Assembly (NCBI RefSeq): GCF_000292245.2
Contig: NZ_ALPT02000013.1
Span: 1 to 64,000 of the forward strand
Reading direction: 5' to 3'
DNA length: 64,000 bases
Source: Alkalihalobacillus alcalophilus ATCC 27647 = CGMCC 1.3604
GTDB lineage: Bacteria > Bacillota > Bacilli > Bacillales > Bacillaceae_D
Under the pieces are notes generated by a model. It did no database searches and was not told the origin of the DNA. It saw nothing but the letters and a program-made list of their open reading frames with translations. The position numbers were made by a program, and so were the translations under genes. This document shows positions 9,096 to 20,402 of the stretch, one piece after another. Numbering within the stretch: position 1 is the first letter of the stretch; the number at the start of each line of letters is the position of its first letter.

Positions 9096-9377
9096 TTATA
9101 ACCATTCATAATCTGTTAACGTACGCTCTGCTCGCTCTTCACTATCGATGAGAGCTGTGGCACGCTGTAATTCCTTTTCACAAATGGTTCTTGTGTTTCC
9201 AACCGTGACAATAGACAATTCAGCCCGTTGCCAAACGTCTTGAAAATCGGTTTCCGCAACAGAAAGATTAAACCTTTGTTTCAAACGGGTTTGAACGCTT
9301 TTGAGAACAGAGCGCTTTTCTTTTAATGAGTGGACATTATAGATGAGGAGTTCACACCGAACGGAGCCGATGATCAT
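9096..9377 (-). CDS. ylxP: YlxP, DUF503 family protein
   Basis: A 93-residue DUF503 protein, almost always encoded between infB and rbfA in Firmicutes. Recognisable segments are the N-terminal strand [25 protein letters not shown] (given in part) and [17 protein letters not shown]. The start codon overlaps the infB stop by four bases (ATGA), indicating translational coupling. A ribosome-associated role is suspected from context; the exact function is unknown. Confidence 0.9.
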   Translation of the reverse strand: MIIGSVRCELLIYNVHSLKEKRSVLKSVQTRLKQRFNLSVAETDFQDVWQRAELSIVTVGNTRTICEKELQRATALIDSEERAERTLTDYEWL

Positions 9378-11488
9378 TTACGCTCAATTTCCTCCATAAT
9401 GTATGCTTCAATAATGTCGCCTTCTTTGACATCATTAAAGTTCTCAAGCGTAATTCCACACTCATAACCTGCTGCTACTTCTTTTGCATCATCTTTAAAG
9501 CGTTTCAGAGCATTAATCGCTCCTTCATAAATAACGACGCCATCACGAATTAAACGAACAGTCGAATCACGTGAAATCTTTCCTTCTGTTACATACGAAC
9601 CAGCAATTGTACCAATTTTGGATACTTTAAATGTCGTACGGATTTCAACTTGACCGATGACCTTCTCTTCAAATTCAGGATCTAGCATCCCTTTCATTGC
9701 TGCTTCAATTTCGTCAATTGCATTATAAATAACACGGTGTAAACGAATGTCTACTTTTTCTGACTCAGCAACACGCTTTGCATTCACATCAGGACGGACA
9801 CTAAAACCAATGACAATCGCATTTGAAGCAGATGCTAAAATAATGTCTGACTCTGTAATCGCCCCAACACCAGTATGAATGATATTAACCTTTACGCCAG
9901 CTACATCAATCTTCTCAAGTGAACCTCTCATCGCTTCCACAGAACCTTGAACATCAGCTTTAATAATGATGTTAATATCTTTGACATCACCTTGCTGGAT
10001 TTGATTAAAGAGGTCATCTAAACTAACGCGAGAGTTTTCCGAACGATTCTCCTCACGTTGACGAGAAGAACGAGCCTCTCCAATTTGACGAGCTTTTTTC
10101 TCATCAGCAAATACTTGGAATTGATCACCTGCTAGTGGTACATCATTTAGCCCTGTAATTTCAACAGGTGTTGATGGACCTACTCGTTTCACACGACGTC
10201 CTAGGTCGTTAACCATGGCACGAACACGCCCAAATGAACTACCGACCACAATTGGGTCTCCAACATTTAATGAACCATTTTGGACAAGCAATGTCGCAAC
10301 AGCTCCACGCCCTTTATCAAGCTCAGCTTCAATCACAGTCCCTTTTGCTTTAAGTGTTGGATCTGCTTTTAATTCAGCTACTTCAGAAACAAGAAGAACC
10401 ATTTCTAATAGTTCATCAATTCCCGTACCTGATAACGCTGAAACATTAACAAAAATTGTGTCTCCTCCCCATGCTTCTGGAACGAGTTCAAATTCCGTTA
10501 ACTCTTGCATAACTCGATCTGGATTGGCTGCTTCTTTATCGATTTTGTTAACTGCCACAATAATTGGTACTCCGGCTGCTTTTGCATGGCTAATCGCTTC
10601 TTTTGTTTGCGGCATAACACCATCATCAGCTGCGACAACTAAAATCGTAATATCCGTTACTTGAGCACCACGAGCACGCATTGTTGTAAAAGCTGCGTGT
10701 CCAGGAGTATCTAAGAACGTGATTTTTTTACCATCTGTTTCGATTTGGTAAGCACCAATATGTTGAGTGATACCACCTGCTTCACCCTCTGTCACCTTCG
10801 TTTGACGAATTGAATCAAGTAAAGTTGTTTTTCCGTGGTCAACGTGTCCCATAATCGTTACGACTGGTGGACGTTCAGCAAGATTTTCTTCATTGACAAC
10901 TTCCACATACTCTTCAAAATCAATCTCATCAATGATGATCTCTTCTTCTACTTCAACACCATAATCACCAGCAATCAATTCAATCGTATCTTTGTCAAGT
11001 TCTTGATTAATTGTTGACATCACACCTAAGAACATCAACTTCTTGATTAGTTCAGATGGTTCCTTATGAAGAAGTTTCGCAAGCTCACCAACTGTTAAAG
11101 AGCCAGAGTACGTAATTTTTTCTGGTAATGGCTTTGGTTTAGGTGGTGTATGGTTTTGCTGAGTTTGATTTCGTTTATTTGGTCCTTTGTTTGAACGATT
11201 TTGCGGACCTTTGCCTTGCTTTGGTTTGTTCTTTTGATTTCTGTTTTGCGGTGCTTGGTTATTAGATTGGTTCGGTTTATTCGTACGGTTTTGTGCTTTG
11301 TTATCTTTTGATGCATCTGTTGCAGGTTTTTTCTGCTTAGAATCCCCATCTAATAAAGCGACCATCTTATCATCAATAACAGACATATGATTTGTTACAT
11401 CCATATTTAATGACTTTAACTTATCAATCACTTCTTTGCTTGATACATTCTTTTCTTTTGCATATTCGTAGATTCTCATTTTTTTCAT
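9374..11488 (-). CDS. infB: translation initiation factor IF-2
   Basis: A GTPase that places initiator fMet-tRNA on the 30S subunit. The 704-residue protein has the N-terminal IF2N helical domain ([21 protein letters not shown]), a low-complexity linker rich in Lys, Asn and Gln (about residues 50-125), a second IF2N domain ([18 protein letters not shown]), the G domain with P-loop GHVDHGKT and NKID, and the C-terminal C1/C2 domains. The ATG at 11488 has GGAGG seven bases upstream; five further in-frame codons are not conserved. It comes 15 bases after ylxQ. Confidence 0.97.
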   Translation of the reverse strand: MKKMRIYEYAKEKNVSSKEVIDKLKSLNMDVTNHMSVIDDKMVALLDGDSKQKKPATDASKDNKAQNRTNKPNQSNNQAPQNRNQKNKPKQGKGPQNRSNKGPNKRNQTQQNHTPPKPKPLPEKITYSGSLTVGELAKLLHKEPSELIKKLMFLGVMSTINQELDKDTIELIAGDYGVEVEEEIIIDEIDFEEYVEVVNEENLAERPPVVTIMGHVDHGKTTLLDSIRQTKVTEGEAGGITQHIGAYQIETDGKKITFLDTPGHAAFTTMRARGAQVTDITILVVAADDGVMPQTKEAISHAKAAGVPIIVAVNKIDKEAANPDRVMQELTEFELVPEAWGGDTIFVNVSALSGTGIDELLEMVLLVSEVAELKADPTLKAKGTVIEAELDKGRGAVATLLVQNGSLNVGDPIVVGSSFGRVRAMVNDLGRRVKRVGPSTPVEITGLNDVPLAGDQFQVFADEKKARQIGEARSSRQREENRSENSRVSLDDLFNQIQQGDVKDINIIIKADVQGSVEAMRGSLEKIDVAGVKVNIIHTGVGAITESDIILASASNAIVIGFSVRPDVNAKRVAESEKVDIRLHRVIYNAIDEIEAAMKGMLDPEFEEKVIGQVEIRTTFKVSKIGTIAGSYVTEGKISRDSTVRLIRDGVVIYEGAINALKRFKDDAKEVAAGYECGITLENFNDVKEGDIIEAYIMEEIERK

Positions 11489-11503
11489 ACACGTCCTCCA
11501 CAT

Positions 11504-11815
11504 TCATTGGTCAATGAATGCAGTCATTTTTTTGGCAAAACCGCTATCCTTAATCCCGATGACGACTCTTTCAGCCTTACCGATGGCACGACCGAGAGTT
11601 TCGCGATCCGCTACGAGACGGACCGTTACATTATAATGACTACATTTGTCCAAAATTTTTTTCTTTGTATTTTCTGAGGCATCTTGAGAAAGAAGTACAA
11701 GTTGCACTGACTGTGCCCGCACTTCCTTTGTGACAAGCTCCTCTCCAGTCACAATTTGTCTTGCTCTTGCTGCAAGTCCTAATAAGGATAACCACTTAGA
11801 ATCGTTTAGGCTCAT
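11504..11815 (-). CDS. ylxQ: YlxQ, L7Ae/L30e-family RNA-binding protein
   Basis: A 103-residue protein with the L7Ae/L30e/S12e/Gadd45 fold, recognised by WLSLLGLAARARQIVTGEE at the N-terminus and VQLVLLSQDASENTKKKI in the middle. Members of the fold bind kink-turns, and this one is encoded between rnpM and infB in most Firmicutes. The start overlaps the rnpM stop by four bases. Its RNA partner is not established from sequence. Confidence 0.9.
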   Translation of the reverse strand: MSLNDSKWLSLLGLAARARQIVTGEELVTKEVRAQSVQLVLLSQDASENTKKKILDKCSHYNVTVRLVADRETLGRAIGKAERVVIGIKDSGFAKKMTAFIDQ

Positions 11816-12087
11816 TTTTTGCTTCCACGCTCTCTTGCAAGCTCTAGTTCATCATATATTTCTGGACTAACTTGTACTTGTAATTGCTTTGAAAGAACAT
11901 CCTTCTTTTTCGCCATTTCAAAACATTCTTTACTGTTGCTAAGATAAGCTCCTCGTCCATTCTTTTTCCCACTAAGATCTACTGATACTTCTCCTTCAGG
12001 GGAGCGAACAACGCGGATTAACTCTTGTTTTGGTTTCATTTCATTCGTGACAACACATTTACGAAGTGGAACTTTACGCTTTTTCAT
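11812..12087 (-). CDS. rnpM: RnpM (YlxR, DUF448), RNase P modulator family
   Basis: A 91-residue DUF448 protein with the family's opening RKVPLRKCVVTNEMKPKQELIR-like segment and GKKNGRGAYLSNSKECF (residues 40-56), the basic RNA-binding patch. The B. subtilis homologue YlxR was described as a modulator of RNase P and renamed RnpM. It lies between nusA and ylxQ, within the rimP-nusA-infB unit. Confidence 0.9.
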   Translation of the reverse strand: MKKRKVPLRKCVVTNEMKPKQELIRVVRSPEGEVSVDLSGKKNGRGAYLSNSKECFEMAKKKDVLSKQLQVQVSPEIYDELELARERGSKK

Positions 12088-12108
12088 TTGGCCCCATCTC
12101 CCTTATTT

Positions 12109-13254
12109 TTAATCAAGTTTGGAATCTGAATCAACAGAATAAGCTGCTTCTTCATCATAAGATTCTTCGCTGATTAAATCATCGTTTTCAAGCAAGTCTG
12201 TTTCCGATAATAAGCCTAATTCTTTTGCTTCTGACTCACTCTTAATATCAATTTTCCAACCTGTTAACTTAGCCGCAAGTCTAGCGTTTTGGCCTCGTTT
12301 ACCGATCGCTAATGAAAGTTGATAATCAGGGACGATGACTTGGGTCATCTTCTCTTCTTCATTGACATTCACTTGCACGACTTTTGAAGGGCTTAAAGCA
12401 TTGGCTACATACTCAACTGGATCTTCTGACCAGCGAACGATATCAATTTTTTCCCCTTTTAATTCGTTGACAATCGTTTGAACACGTCCACCTTTTGGTC
12501 CAACACAGGCTCCTACTGGGTCTACTTCTGGATTATCTGCATGAACTGCAATTTTAGAACGATCACCAGCTTCACGAGAAACAGATTTAATCTCAACTGT
12601 CCCATCATAAATCTCTGGTACTTCAAGTTCAAATAAACGTTTAAGAAGACCAGGGTGTGTTCTAGAGATTAAAATTTGTGGACCTTTTGTCGTTTTTTCT
12701 ACTTTTGTAATATACGCTTTTATTCGATCATTATGAGCATAGGTTTCATTTGGCATCTGTTCATTCACCGGTAATAAAGCCTCTACTTTTCCTAAGTCGA
12801 CATAAATAAAACGGTGGTCTTGTCGTTGAACAATTCCTGTCATAATGTCTTCTTCACGATCGATAAAGTCAGCATAAATAATGCCACGTTCCGCTTCTCG
12901 AACACGTTGTGTAACAACTTGTTTAGCTGTTTGAGCTGCGATGCGCCCAAAGTCTTTTGGGGTTACTTCAATTTCAACAATGTCATCCACTTCATAACTT
13001 GGATGAATTTTCTTCGCTTCATCTAAAGCGATTTCTAATCTTGCATCAAAAACTTCCTCAACGACAGTTTTTCTCGCAAATACGCGGATACGCCCATTAT
13101 CACGGTCAACATCAACACGAACATTTTGTGCAGAATTGAAGTTTCGCTTATAACCGGAAATTAATGCTGCTTCAATCGCTTCAATAATAACTTCCTTGCT
13201 AATCCCCTTTTCTTTTTCTAATGTTGTTAATGCATCCATAAATTCACTATTCAT
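12109..13254 (-). CDS. nusA: transcription termination/antitermination factor NusA
   Basis: Binds RNA polymerase and nascent RNA, stimulating pausing and intrinsic termination. The 381-residue protein has the N-terminal RNAP-binding domain, the S1 domain (IMTGIVQRQDHRFIYVDLG), KH1 (GACVGPKGGRVQTIVNEL) and KH2 (LAIGKRGQNARLAAKLTGW), then an acidic Asp/Glu/Ser-rich tail. It lacks the acidic repeats of proteobacterial NusA, as expected in Bacilli. The ATG at 13254 is preferred over an in-frame ATG three codons upstream because the GGGGG site is otherwise only two bases away. Confidence 0.97.
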   Translation of the reverse strand: MNSEFMDALTTLEKEKGISKEVIIEAIEAALISGYKRNFNSAQNVRVDVDRDNGRIRVFARKTVVEEVFDARLEIALDEAKKIHPSYEVDDIVEIEVTPKDFGRIAAQTAKQVVTQRVREAERGIIYADFIDREEDIMTGIVQRQDHRFIYVDLGKVEALLPVNEQMPNETYAHNDRIKAYITKVEKTTKGPQILISRTHPGLLKRLFELEVPEIYDGTVEIKSVSREAGDRSKIAVHADNPEVDPVGACVGPKGGRVQTIVNELKGEKIDIVRWSEDPVEYVANALSPSKVVQVNVNEEEKMTQVIVPDYQLSLAIGKRGQNARLAAKLTGWKIDIKSESEAKELGLLSETDLLENDDLISEESYDEEAAYSVDSDSKLD

Positions 13255-13345
13255 GGATTTCATTTCCCCCTTTCAAATAATCAGACTCTAACTTCTTCTT
13301 AAAATTTCTTTTCGAAAAAGACGTTCTTCATTTTTCATCTTGTCA

Positions 13346-13816
13346 TTATAATTTGATTGCTAGCCTAACTTTTGCTACTTTTTCATAAGGAATTTCAATT
13401 TCTTTTTTACGTGTTTTAATTTTCATTTCAAGCAATAGGGTTCCCCCATCAAATGAAAGCAAATCACCTTCAAAAACTTTTTGGCCATCAAGCATTTCAT
13501 AAGTTGAAACGTGAATGTATTTACCAATAGCTTTTTCAAGATCCTGTTTTGTTTTTAGTGGACGTTCAGCTCCGGGGGAAGACACTTCCAAAAAGTAAGC
13601 TTGTTCAATCGGATCCTTTTCGTCTAGAACTTCACTTAATTTTTCGCTTACAGCACTGCAATCCTCTAAATCAACACCTGTTTCAGAATCTATAAACACA
13701 CGCAAAAACCAATTTGGTCCTTCTTTTTTAAACTCCACTTCAACTAACTCTAAATTTAAGTCTTCTAAAATAGGACTTACAAGTTCAGCAACAACATCTG
13801 TTACTTTGTTACTCAC
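13346..13816 (-). CDS. rimP: ribosome maturation factor RimP
   Basis: A 156-residue 30S maturation factor with the two-domain RimP architecture: [20 protein letters not shown] and [13 protein letters not shown] in the N-domain, and a C-terminal SH3-like domain ending KVRLAIKL. The true start is GTG at 13816, preceded by AGAAGGAGG eight bases upstream, which gives a product starting MSNKVTDVV and the family's normal length. An upstream in-frame ATG would add twelve unconserved residues. First gene of the nusA-infB cluster. Confidence 0.95.
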   Translation of the reverse strand: MSNKVTDVVAELVSPILEDLNLELVEVEFKKEGPNWFLRVFIDSETGVDLEDCSAVSEKLSEVLDEKDPIEQAYFLEVSSPGAERPLKTKQDLEKAIGKYIHVSTYEMLDGQKVFEGDLLSFDGGTLLLEMKIKTRKKEIEIPYEKVAKVRLAIKL

Positions 13817-13963
13817 ATCAAACCCTCCTTCTAAATCACAGTCAACATTCATAGCTCAAAAGGTGGGTTGCGTAACGCTAAAACATAACTTCCTCCGTAA
13901 TAGAAACCCTACCTATTCTAACGTTTGGTTCTTTAATACTTAAAAATTGCCCCAACCAACAAC

Positions 13964-13989
13964 GAAAGAGTGGGTTTCCCCACTCTTTC
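13964..13989 (-). promoter_or_regulatory. 11-bp perfect hairpin in the rimP leader
   Basis: GAAAGAGTGGG at 13964-13974 is perfectly complementary to CCCACTCTTTC at 13979-13989, with a four-base loop. No T-run follows directly on the minus strand. It lies about 30 bases downstream of the candidate rimP promoter and about 150 bases before the rimP start. It may be a leader structure or part of the polC 3' end. Confidence 0.55.
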
Positions 13990-14020
13990 TCGGACCGTTA
14001 TTCTAAGTATTACCATTATC

Positions 14021-14049
14021 AGAATATCATAATCCTTATCGCTTTGCAA
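14021..14049 (-). promoter_or_regulatory. candidate sigma-A promoter of the rimP-nusA-infB cluster
   Basis: On the minus strand TTGCAA (14049-14044) is followed after exactly 17 bases by TATTCT (14026-14021). It lies between the polC stop and rimP, giving a leader of roughly 200 bases. Both hexamers deviate from consensus, so confidence is moderate. Confidence 0.5.
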
Positions 14050-14069
14050 CTTGACACGACTAGTACCTC

Positions 14070-17000
14070 TTAGAATAAAGACAACTGATTAGAATCAGGT
14101 AAGCCTTCTAAACAACCATGATCGTCTAAACTCTCTAAAACAGTTTTTGTTAACTTACTTCGTTGTTGCAAATCTTCTTTTGATAAAAACTCTCGCTCTT
14201 GTCTCGCTTTGACAATATTAAGGGCCGCATTCGTACCAACACCTGTCATCGCATTAAAAGGTGGTAAAAGTTCCTTTCCATCGACGATAAATTCAGTTGC
14301 ACTTGAACGATAAAGCTCTACCTTTTTAAAGGAATAACCTCGCTCGACCATTTCTAAAGCAAGTTCTAAGACAGTTAAAACGGCTTTTTCTTTTGGAGCG
14401 GCATCCAAACCTTTTTGATTAATTTCCTCAATTTTTGCTTTGATTGCGGCTGCACCTTTAATCATCGTATCCAAATCAAAATCATCGGCACGAACGGTAA
14501 AATAAGATGCATAGTATAAAATTGGATGATGAACTTTAAAATAAGCAATCCGAACAGCCATTAACACGTAGGCCGCGGCATGGGCTTTCGGGAACATATA
14601 TTTAATCTTCAAACACGAACCAATATACCAATCTGGGACATTATTTTCTTTCATTGCTTCAATCCACTCAGGTTGAAGGCCTTTCCCTTTACGGACGGAT
14701 TCCATAATTTTAAAAGCCAAAGAAGGTTCAAGCCCTTTATAAATTAAATAAACCATAATATCATCACGACAACCAATTACATCTTTCAATTCACATGTTC
14801 CATTATATATAAGCTCATTGGCATTATTTAACCAAACATCTGTCCCATGTGAAAGCCCTGAAATCTGCACGAGCTCTGAAAACGTACTAGGTTTCGTTTC
14901 TTCTAACATTTGTCGGACAAACCGTGTACCAAACTCTGGAATTCCGAGTGTTCCCGTTTTACATAAAATTTGCTCTTCTGTTACCCCTAACACTTCTGGA
15001 CCGCTAAAAATCTTCATAACTTCAGGATCATCTGTTGGGATCGTTTTAGGATCGATGCCACTTAAATCTTGAAGCATTCGAATAACGGTCGGATCATCGT
15101 GTCCGAGAATATCAAGCTTTAATAAATTATCATGAATCGAATGGAAATCAAAATGAGTTGTTTTCCATTCTGCCTTTTGATCGTCAGCTGGGAATTGGAT
15201 CGGGCAAAAATCATGAATATCCATATAATCCGGAACTACGATAATTCCACCAGGGTGTTGCCCAGTTGTTCTTTTCACCCCTGTACAACCTGAAACCAAG
15301 CGATCAATTTCAGCACCGCGCATATGGAGATCATGATCACCTTGATACCCCTTTACATAGCCGTAAGCGGTTTTTTCAGCGACCGTACCAATGGTCCCGG
15401 CACGATAAACATACTCTTCACCAAAAAGCTCTTTTGTATAATGATGAGCCCTTGGCTGGTACTCCCCCGAGAAGTTCAAATCAATATCCGGTACTTTATC
15501 CCCCTTAAAACCTAAAAATGTTTCAAATGGGATATCTTGTCCATCTTTGACATAGGCCGTCCCGCACTCAGGGCAATCTTTATCAGGTAAATCATATCCA
15601 GAACCTACTGACCCATCATTAAAAAAGTAAGAATGATGACAATTTGGACAGACATAATGTGGTGGTAGTGGATTAACCTCTGTTATTTCCGTCATCGTCG
15701 CAACAAAGGAGGAACCGACTGAACCACGAGAACCTACAAGATAGCCATCAATTAATGATTTTTTAACGAGCTTATGTGAAATTAAATAAATGACGGCAAA
15801 TCCATGACCGATAATACTTTTTAATTCCTTTTCAATCCGTGCTTCAACGATTTCCGGCAACTCTTCCCCATAAATCATTCTCGCTCGATCATAACTCATT
15901 TGTCTAACTTCATCATCCGCCCCTTCAATTTTAGGTGTATATAATTCATCGGGAATCGGATGAATCTCTTCGATTTGCTCTGCCAATTGATTAGGTGTTT
16001 CAATCACAATTTTTTTGGCAATATCATTTCCTAAAAATTGAAATTCTTGAATCATTTCATCAGTTGTTCGGAAGTGAACCTGCGGCAAAGTTTGTTTATT
16101 AAGCGGATTGGCTCCACCTTGTGAAGCGATTAAAATTTTACGATAAATATAATCCTCTTCATCTAAATAATGAACATTTCCTGTGGCCACAACAGGTTTA
16201 TTTAATTTCTCCCCGAGCTTTACGATGTTCTGTATGATTTCACGTAACGATGATTCATTTTTGACAAGTTCTCTCTCAATTAAATGCCGATAGTTTCCAA
16301 GAGGCTGTACTTCTAAATAATCATAAAATGCTGCAATCTCTTCAACCTCATCTGGAGATTTTTGCATCATCCCTTCAAAAACCTCACCTTTATCACAAGC
16401 TGATCCGATTAGTAAACCTTTTCTCAGCTTCTGCAATTGGGAACGAGGAATTCTAGGCGTTCGGAAATAATAGTTGACATGGGACATAGTAACGAGCTGA
16501 TAGAGATTTTTTAAGCCTTCTTGCGTTTCTGCTAAAATAATACAATGAGAAGGACGTTGACGATGAAAATTCCCTTGCCCCATATGCTCATTAAGTTGGT
16601 TATGTTTAACAATCTCTTTCTCAACGGCATCACGAACCATTTTCCATAAAAGATATCCTGTCGCTTCCGCATCATAAATCGCACGGTGATGACTCACAAG
16701 TTCAATATCGAATTTTTTACATAACGTATTTAAGCGGTGATTTTTTAACTCTGGGTATAGGAATCGTCCAAGTTCAAGTGTATCGATGACCGGATTAGTT
16801 GCTTCCGGAAGTCCACTTTTTTGGTAACCGACATTTAAGAAGCCCATATCAAAGCTGGCGTTATGAGCGACGAGTACCGCCTCTCCAACCCATGCTTTAA
16901 ACTTCTTTAGAACATCCTCTATTTCTGGTGCTCCTTTGACCATGTCATCCGTAATTCCTGTTAATTCAATGATCGTATTCGTTAACGGTTCATGTGGATC

Positions 17001-18377
17001 AGCAAATGATTCAAATCGATCAATAATCTCGCCATTTTTCACTTTAACGGCGGCTAGCTCAATAATTGTATTGTAAACAGCCGATAAACCCGTCGTTTCA
17101 ACGTCAAACACGACATATTCAGCATCATACAACTCTAAATCATGTTCGTTATAAGCAATCGGTACTCCGTCATCAACAAGGTTTGCTTCTAATCCGTAGA
17201 GAATTTTAACCCCGTTCTTTTTTCCCGATGAATAAGCTTCTGGAAAAGATTGAACAACGCCATGATCGGTAATCGCGATCGCCTTATGACCCCATTTTGC
17301 TGCTTGCTCTACATAACGACCTGCTGAGACGATTCCATCCATTTGACTCATCGTCGTATGGACATGTAACTCCACTCGTTTTTGGCCATCTTCCCCTTGG
17401 TCGACTCTTTCAATCGGACTCACTTCGTTAATATCATTGGCGATCATAACTAAATCGCGAACGAACGTATCCATTTGAATGCCACCACGAACTTTGAGCC
17501 ACATCCCTTTTTTAACCGATTGTAATAACGGAATATCTTCTTTATCGCGTGAGAAAATTTTAATTAAAATGGAATCCGTATAATCGGTTATTTTAAAAGT
17601 AAGTAATGTGCGCCCACTACGCAGTTCACGTGTTTCAGCGGCAAAGACATACCCTTGAACGGTTACACGACGCTCTTCATCCATAATTGACTCAAGTGGG
17701 ATCGGTTCATCTTTAATCGGATATCCAAGTGTAAGTGCTTGTCCTTTAAGCTGATTTTCTGTTTCTTTTTCTTGTTTTTTCTTCTCAAGGATCGCCTCGA
17801 CAACTTTAGAGTGATCTTCTTGTTCTCTTTGTTCAATAAAGCGTTCAAATTCTTTTTTGGATTCATTAATATGAGCATCAATTGTCACTTGAGGTAGCGA
17901 AAGTTGCTCTAATGTATCACGTAGAGGATCATTTAATTTCCTTTTTAAAGCAACGGCCTCTGTTTCGTTTCTGACGGTGATGACTAATCGTTTTCCATCA
18001 AATTTTGGTGTTTGATTTTGTAAAAGCTCTCTTAAGCCGTTTGAAATATTTTGTAGCCTCTCAACAATGAGTGGCCAATAACCACTCCACTCTTTATCGG
18101 CTAACTCGACTTGGTCATATTGAATGGAAAATGAAACGGTAGCAATATTTTGAAACGTATCGACTAATCGTCCCGCAAGAATTTGATACACATTTGCAGG
18201 TATTAATGAAGGGATATGAAAAAGAAAATGCCATTTTTTTTGTTCACGATAAATCGATAGTTTTTGAATTTGTCCATCTTTTAAATACATTTCAACTAAC
18301 TGCTCAGGCAATTGAATTTGTTGCAATAACAATTGAAATCGTTCTTTTCTTATTTGTCCATCTGCTTGTACCATCAT
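14070..18377 (-). CDS. polC: DNA polymerase III subunit alpha, Gram-positive type PolC
   Basis: The main replicative polymerase of low-GC Gram-positives. The 1435-residue protein has an N-terminal domain, an OB fold ([17 protein letters not shown]), a PHP domain ([14 protein letters not shown] and [13 protein letters not shown]) interrupted by a DEDD proofreading exonuclease ([20 protein letters not shown], later [10 protein letters not shown]), the four-cysteine zinc site (CPNC and CPEC), and the class C catalytic motif [12 protein letters not shown]. It ends NQLSLF like B. subtilis PolC. ATG at 18377, the first of two adjacent ATGs, is taken as start behind AAGGGAG; six codons further upstream look unconserved. 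Confidence 0.97.
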   Translation of the reverse strand: MMVQADGQIRKERFQLLLQQIQLPEQLVEMYLKDGQIQKLSIYREQKKWHFLFHIPSLIPANVYQILAGRLVDTFQNIATVSFSIQYDQVELADKEWSGYWPLIVERLQNISNGLRELLQNQTPKFDGKRLVITVRNETEAVALKRKLNDPLRDTLEQLSLPQVTIDAHINESKKEFERFIEQREQEDHSKVVEAILEKKKQEKETENQLKGQALTLGYPIKDEPIPLESIMDEERRVTVQGYVFAAETRELRSGRTLLTFKITDYTDSILIKIFSRDKEDIPLLQSVKKGMWLKVRGGIQMDTFVRDLVMIANDINEVSPIERVDQGEDGQKRVELHVHTTMSQMDGIVSAGRYVEQAAKWGHKAIAITDHGVVQSFPEAYSSGKKNGVKILYGLEANLVDDGVPIAYNEHDLELYDAEYVVFDVETTGLSAVYNTIIELAAVKVKNGEIIDRFESFADPHEPLTNTIIELTGITDDMVKGAPEIEDVLKKFKAWVGEAVLVAHNASFDMGFLNVGYQKSGLPEATNPVIDTLELGRFLYPELKNHRLNTLCKKFDIELVSHHRAIYDAEATGYLLWKMVRDAVEKEIVKHNQLNEHMGQGNFHRQRPSHCIILAETQEGLKNLYQLVTMSHVNYYFRTPRIPRSQLQKLRKGLLIGSACDKGEVFEGMMQKSPDEVEEIAAFYDYLEVQPLGNYRHLIERELVKNESSLREIIQNIVKLGEKLNKPVVATGNVHYLDEEDYIYRKILIASQGGANPLNKQTLPQVHFRTTDEMIQEFQFLGNDIAKKIVIETPNQLAEQIEEIHPIPDELYTPKIEGADDEVRQMSYDRARMIYGEELPEIVEARIEKELKSIIGHGFAVIYLISHKLVKKSLIDGYLVGSRGSVGSSFVATMTEITEVNPLPPHYVCPNCHHSYFFNDGSVGSGYDLPDKDCPECGTAYVKDGQDIPFETFLGFKGDKVPDIDLNFSGEYQPRAHHYTKELFGEEYVYRAGTIGTVAEKTAYGYVKGYQGDHDLHMRGAEIDRLVSGCTGVKRTTGQHPGGIIVVPDYMDIHDFCPIQFPADDQKAEWKTTHFDFHSIHDNLLKLDILGHDDPTVIRMLQDLSGIDPKTIPTDDPEVMKIFSGPEVLGVTEEQILCKTGTLGIPEFGTRFVRQMLEETKPSTFSELVQISGLSHGTDVWLNNANELIYNGTCELKDVIGCRDDIMVYLIYKGLEPSLAFKIMESVRKGKGLQPEWIEAMKENNVPDWYIGSCLKIKYMFPKAHAAAYVLMAVRIAYFKVHHPILYYASYFTVRADDFDLDTMIKGAAAIKAKIEEINQKGLDAAPKEKAVLTVLELALEMVERGYSFKKVELYRSSATEFIVDGKELLPPFNAMTGVGTNAALNIVKARQEREFLSKEDLQQRSKLTKTVLESLDDHGCLEGLPDSNQLSLF

Positions 18378-18496
18378 TCTTCTCCCTTCTTCCATTTCAT
18401 AAGGGTCTTAAGGTATTGGTTGTTATTATTTGATTTGCGCCCCCACAACTCCAATGTGGACACCCAAAAACTATCCGATCATTAAATTGGTATACT

Positions 18497-18543
18497 CCGC
18501 TCGCTGCATGCCCTACGCGTTCCGCGGGTGAGTCGGGAGCCTC
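18497..18543. repeat. GC-rich REP-like intergenic sequence
   Basis: A short stretch between polC and proS is much richer in G and C than its surroundings and holds the words GCATGCCCTACGCG, TTCCGCGGG and GTCGGGAGCCTCC. Words of this kind recur between genes in many Bacillaceae genomes, by my recollection. No open reading frame or T-run accompanies it. Copy number cannot be judged from one window. Confidence 0.35.
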
Positions 18544-18574
18544 CAATGCTTAGTAAGCGGCTTTTAGAAAAGAG

Positions 18575-18602
18575 AGGGTACCTCATGCTCGTGAGATACC
18601 CT
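18575..18602 (-). terminator. terminator-like hairpin after proS
   Basis: AGGGTACCTCA at 18575-18585 pairs with TGAGATACCCT at 18592-18602 with one mismatch and a six-base loop. The T-run that follows on the minus strand is interrupted (CTCTTTTCT). It is placed between proS and polC. Confidence 0.65.
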
Positions 18603-18631
18603 TCACTTCTGTATAATAAATCGGTTTAAGC

Positions 18632-20338
18632 CTAACCTTTTAATTCTAATACTTTATTGGAAATCAGTTCTTCAATCTCCGGAATAGCTACTTCGACCAT
18701 TTCACCTGATTTTCTCATTTTTAACTCGACGATTCCTTCAGATGCACGTTTTCCTACCGCAATTCGGATCGGTAAACCGATTAAGTCAGAGTCTTTAAAT
18801 TTGACTCCGGCTCTTTCAGGACGATCATCGTATAATACTTCATAGCCTTTGCTTTGGAGTAAAGTGTACAAATGATCAGCTAATTCTTTTTGCTGCGCAT
18901 TTTTACTGTTCATCGCGAGTAAATGAATTTGGAATGGTGCCACTTCATATGGCCAAATGATTCCATTCTCATCATGGTGTTGTTCAATAATAGCAGCAAC
19001 CGTACGAGATACACCAATACCATAACAACCCATTAAGATCGGTTTTGATTTACCATTTTCATCAAGTACACTTGCTCCCATACTTTCAGAATAAAAGGTT
19101 CCTAGTTTAAAGACTTGGCCAACTTCAATTCCTTGAGCAAATTGAATCGTTCCCTTACCGTCTGGTGAAGGCTCTCCTTCTTGAATAAAACGAAGATCAG
19201 CATATTGGCTAACTTGATAATCACGGCCTGCATTAACCCCAGTATAATGAGCTTCTTTTTCATTTGCTCCACAAACACTGTTTGCCATTGCTTTTACTGC
19301 ATAATCCGCAACAACTTTTACGTTTGTACCAACTGGCCCAATATTCCCAGCTGCTACACCCATTACTTGTTCAACTTCGGCATCTGATGCAAAACGTATA
19401 TCTTTTGCTTCTAAAGCATGCTTTAATTTAACTTCATTTAATTCGTGATCGCCACGAATGAGCACTAAAACCATTTCATCATCCACTTTAACAAGCAATG
19501 ATTTTATAACCGATTTTGTTTCCACTTTTAATTCACTTACTACGGCTTCAATGGTTTTCGCTTCCCCTGTCTGAACCTTCACAAGCTCAACCATTTCAGC
19601 TACACTTGAAGGCTCTTCCACTTTAACTGCAGCCATTTCAATGTTGGCTGCATAATCAGAAGAATCCGAGTAGGCGATCGTATCTTCACCGACATCAGCA
19701 AGGGCCATAAACTCATGTGTATCTTTTCCACCCATTGCCCCAGAATCGGCAATTACTGGTCGAAAACTTAGACCCACTCTCGAAAAAACATTGGAATAAG
19801 CGTCATACATCGCTTGATACTCTTCATCTAACGACTCACTCGTTGTATGGAAAGAGTAAGCATCTTTCATAATAAATTCTCGGCCTCTTAATAACCCGAA
19901 ACGTGGTCTTCTTTCATCACGAAATTTCGTTTGAATTTGGTAAAGATTAATCGGAAGTTTTTTATAAGACTGAATATAGTCTCGTACAATTGATGTAATT
20001 ACTTCTTCATGTGTTGGACCAAGAGCAAAGTCACGATTATGACGGTCTTGTAGACGAATGAGTTCTCCACCCATTTTGTCCCAACGCCCTGTTTCTTGCC
20101 AAAGTTCTGAAGGGTGTAGAGTAGGCATTGTTAACTCTTGTGCTCCTGTTTTATTCATTTCTTCTCGAACGACATTTTCTACCTTTTGAATAACCCGCTT
20201 TGCTAAAGGTAAATAAGCATATACCCCAGCTGCAATTTGTTTCATCATTCCAGCTCGAAGCATTAATTGATGGCTTTTAACTTCGGCATCAGATGGAACA
20301 TCCCTTAAAGTTGGCAATAAAAATGATGATTGTTTCAT
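18632..20338 (-). CDS. proS: prolyl-tRNA synthetase, bacterial type with editing insertion
   Basis: Charges tRNA-Pro. The 568-residue class II synthetase opens [20 protein letters not shown], has motif 2 around [22 protein letters not shown] sequence (residues 140-155 region), the YbaK-like editing insertion (about 225-380) and the anticodon-binding domain at the C-terminus ([12 protein letters not shown] onward). ATG at 20338 has AAAGGA eight bases upstream; a TTG two codons earlier is less likely. It lies downstream of rseP, as in B. subtilis. No T-box leader fits in the 64 bases between the two genes. Confidence 0.97.
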   Translation of the reverse strand: MKQSSFLLPTLRDVPSDAEVKSHQLMLRAGMMKQIAAGVYAYLPLAKRVIQKVENVVREEMNKTGAQELTMPTLHPSELWQETGRWDKMGGELIRLQDRHNRDFALGPTHEEVITSIVRDYIQSYKKLPINLYQIQTKFRDERRPRFGLLRGREFIMKDAYSFHTTSESLDEEYQAMYDAYSNVFSRVGLSFRPVIADSGAMGGKDTHEFMALADVGEDTIAYSDSSDYAANIEMAAVKVEEPSSVAEMVELVKVQTGEAKTIEAVVSELKVETKSVIKSLLVKVDDEMVLVLIRGDHELNEVKLKHALEAKDIRFASDAEVEQVMGVAAGNIGPVGTNVKVVADYAVKAMANSVCGANEKEAHYTGVNAGRDYQVSQYADLRFIQEGEPSPDGKGTIQFAQGIEVGQVFKLGTFYSESMGASVLDENGKSKPILMGCYGIGVSRTVAAIIEQHHDENGIIWPYEVAPFQIHLLAMNSKNAQQKELADHLYTLLQSKGYEVLYDDRPERAGVKFKDSDLIGLPIRIAVGKRASEGIVELKMRKSGEMVEVAIPEIEELISNKVLELKG

Positions 20339-20402
20339 AAACAAAGTCCTTTCTAACCGTAAACTTTATCTTAATGTATAGCTAAATTATGCTTTAGAAG
20401 TA

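Noticed and set aside
10215..10664. Plus-strand ORF of 149 codons
   Set aside because: Antisense shadow of the infB G domain.
20345..20402. T-box leader for proS
   Set aside because: Only 64 bases separate proS from the rseP stop and no specifier or antiterminator pattern is seen.
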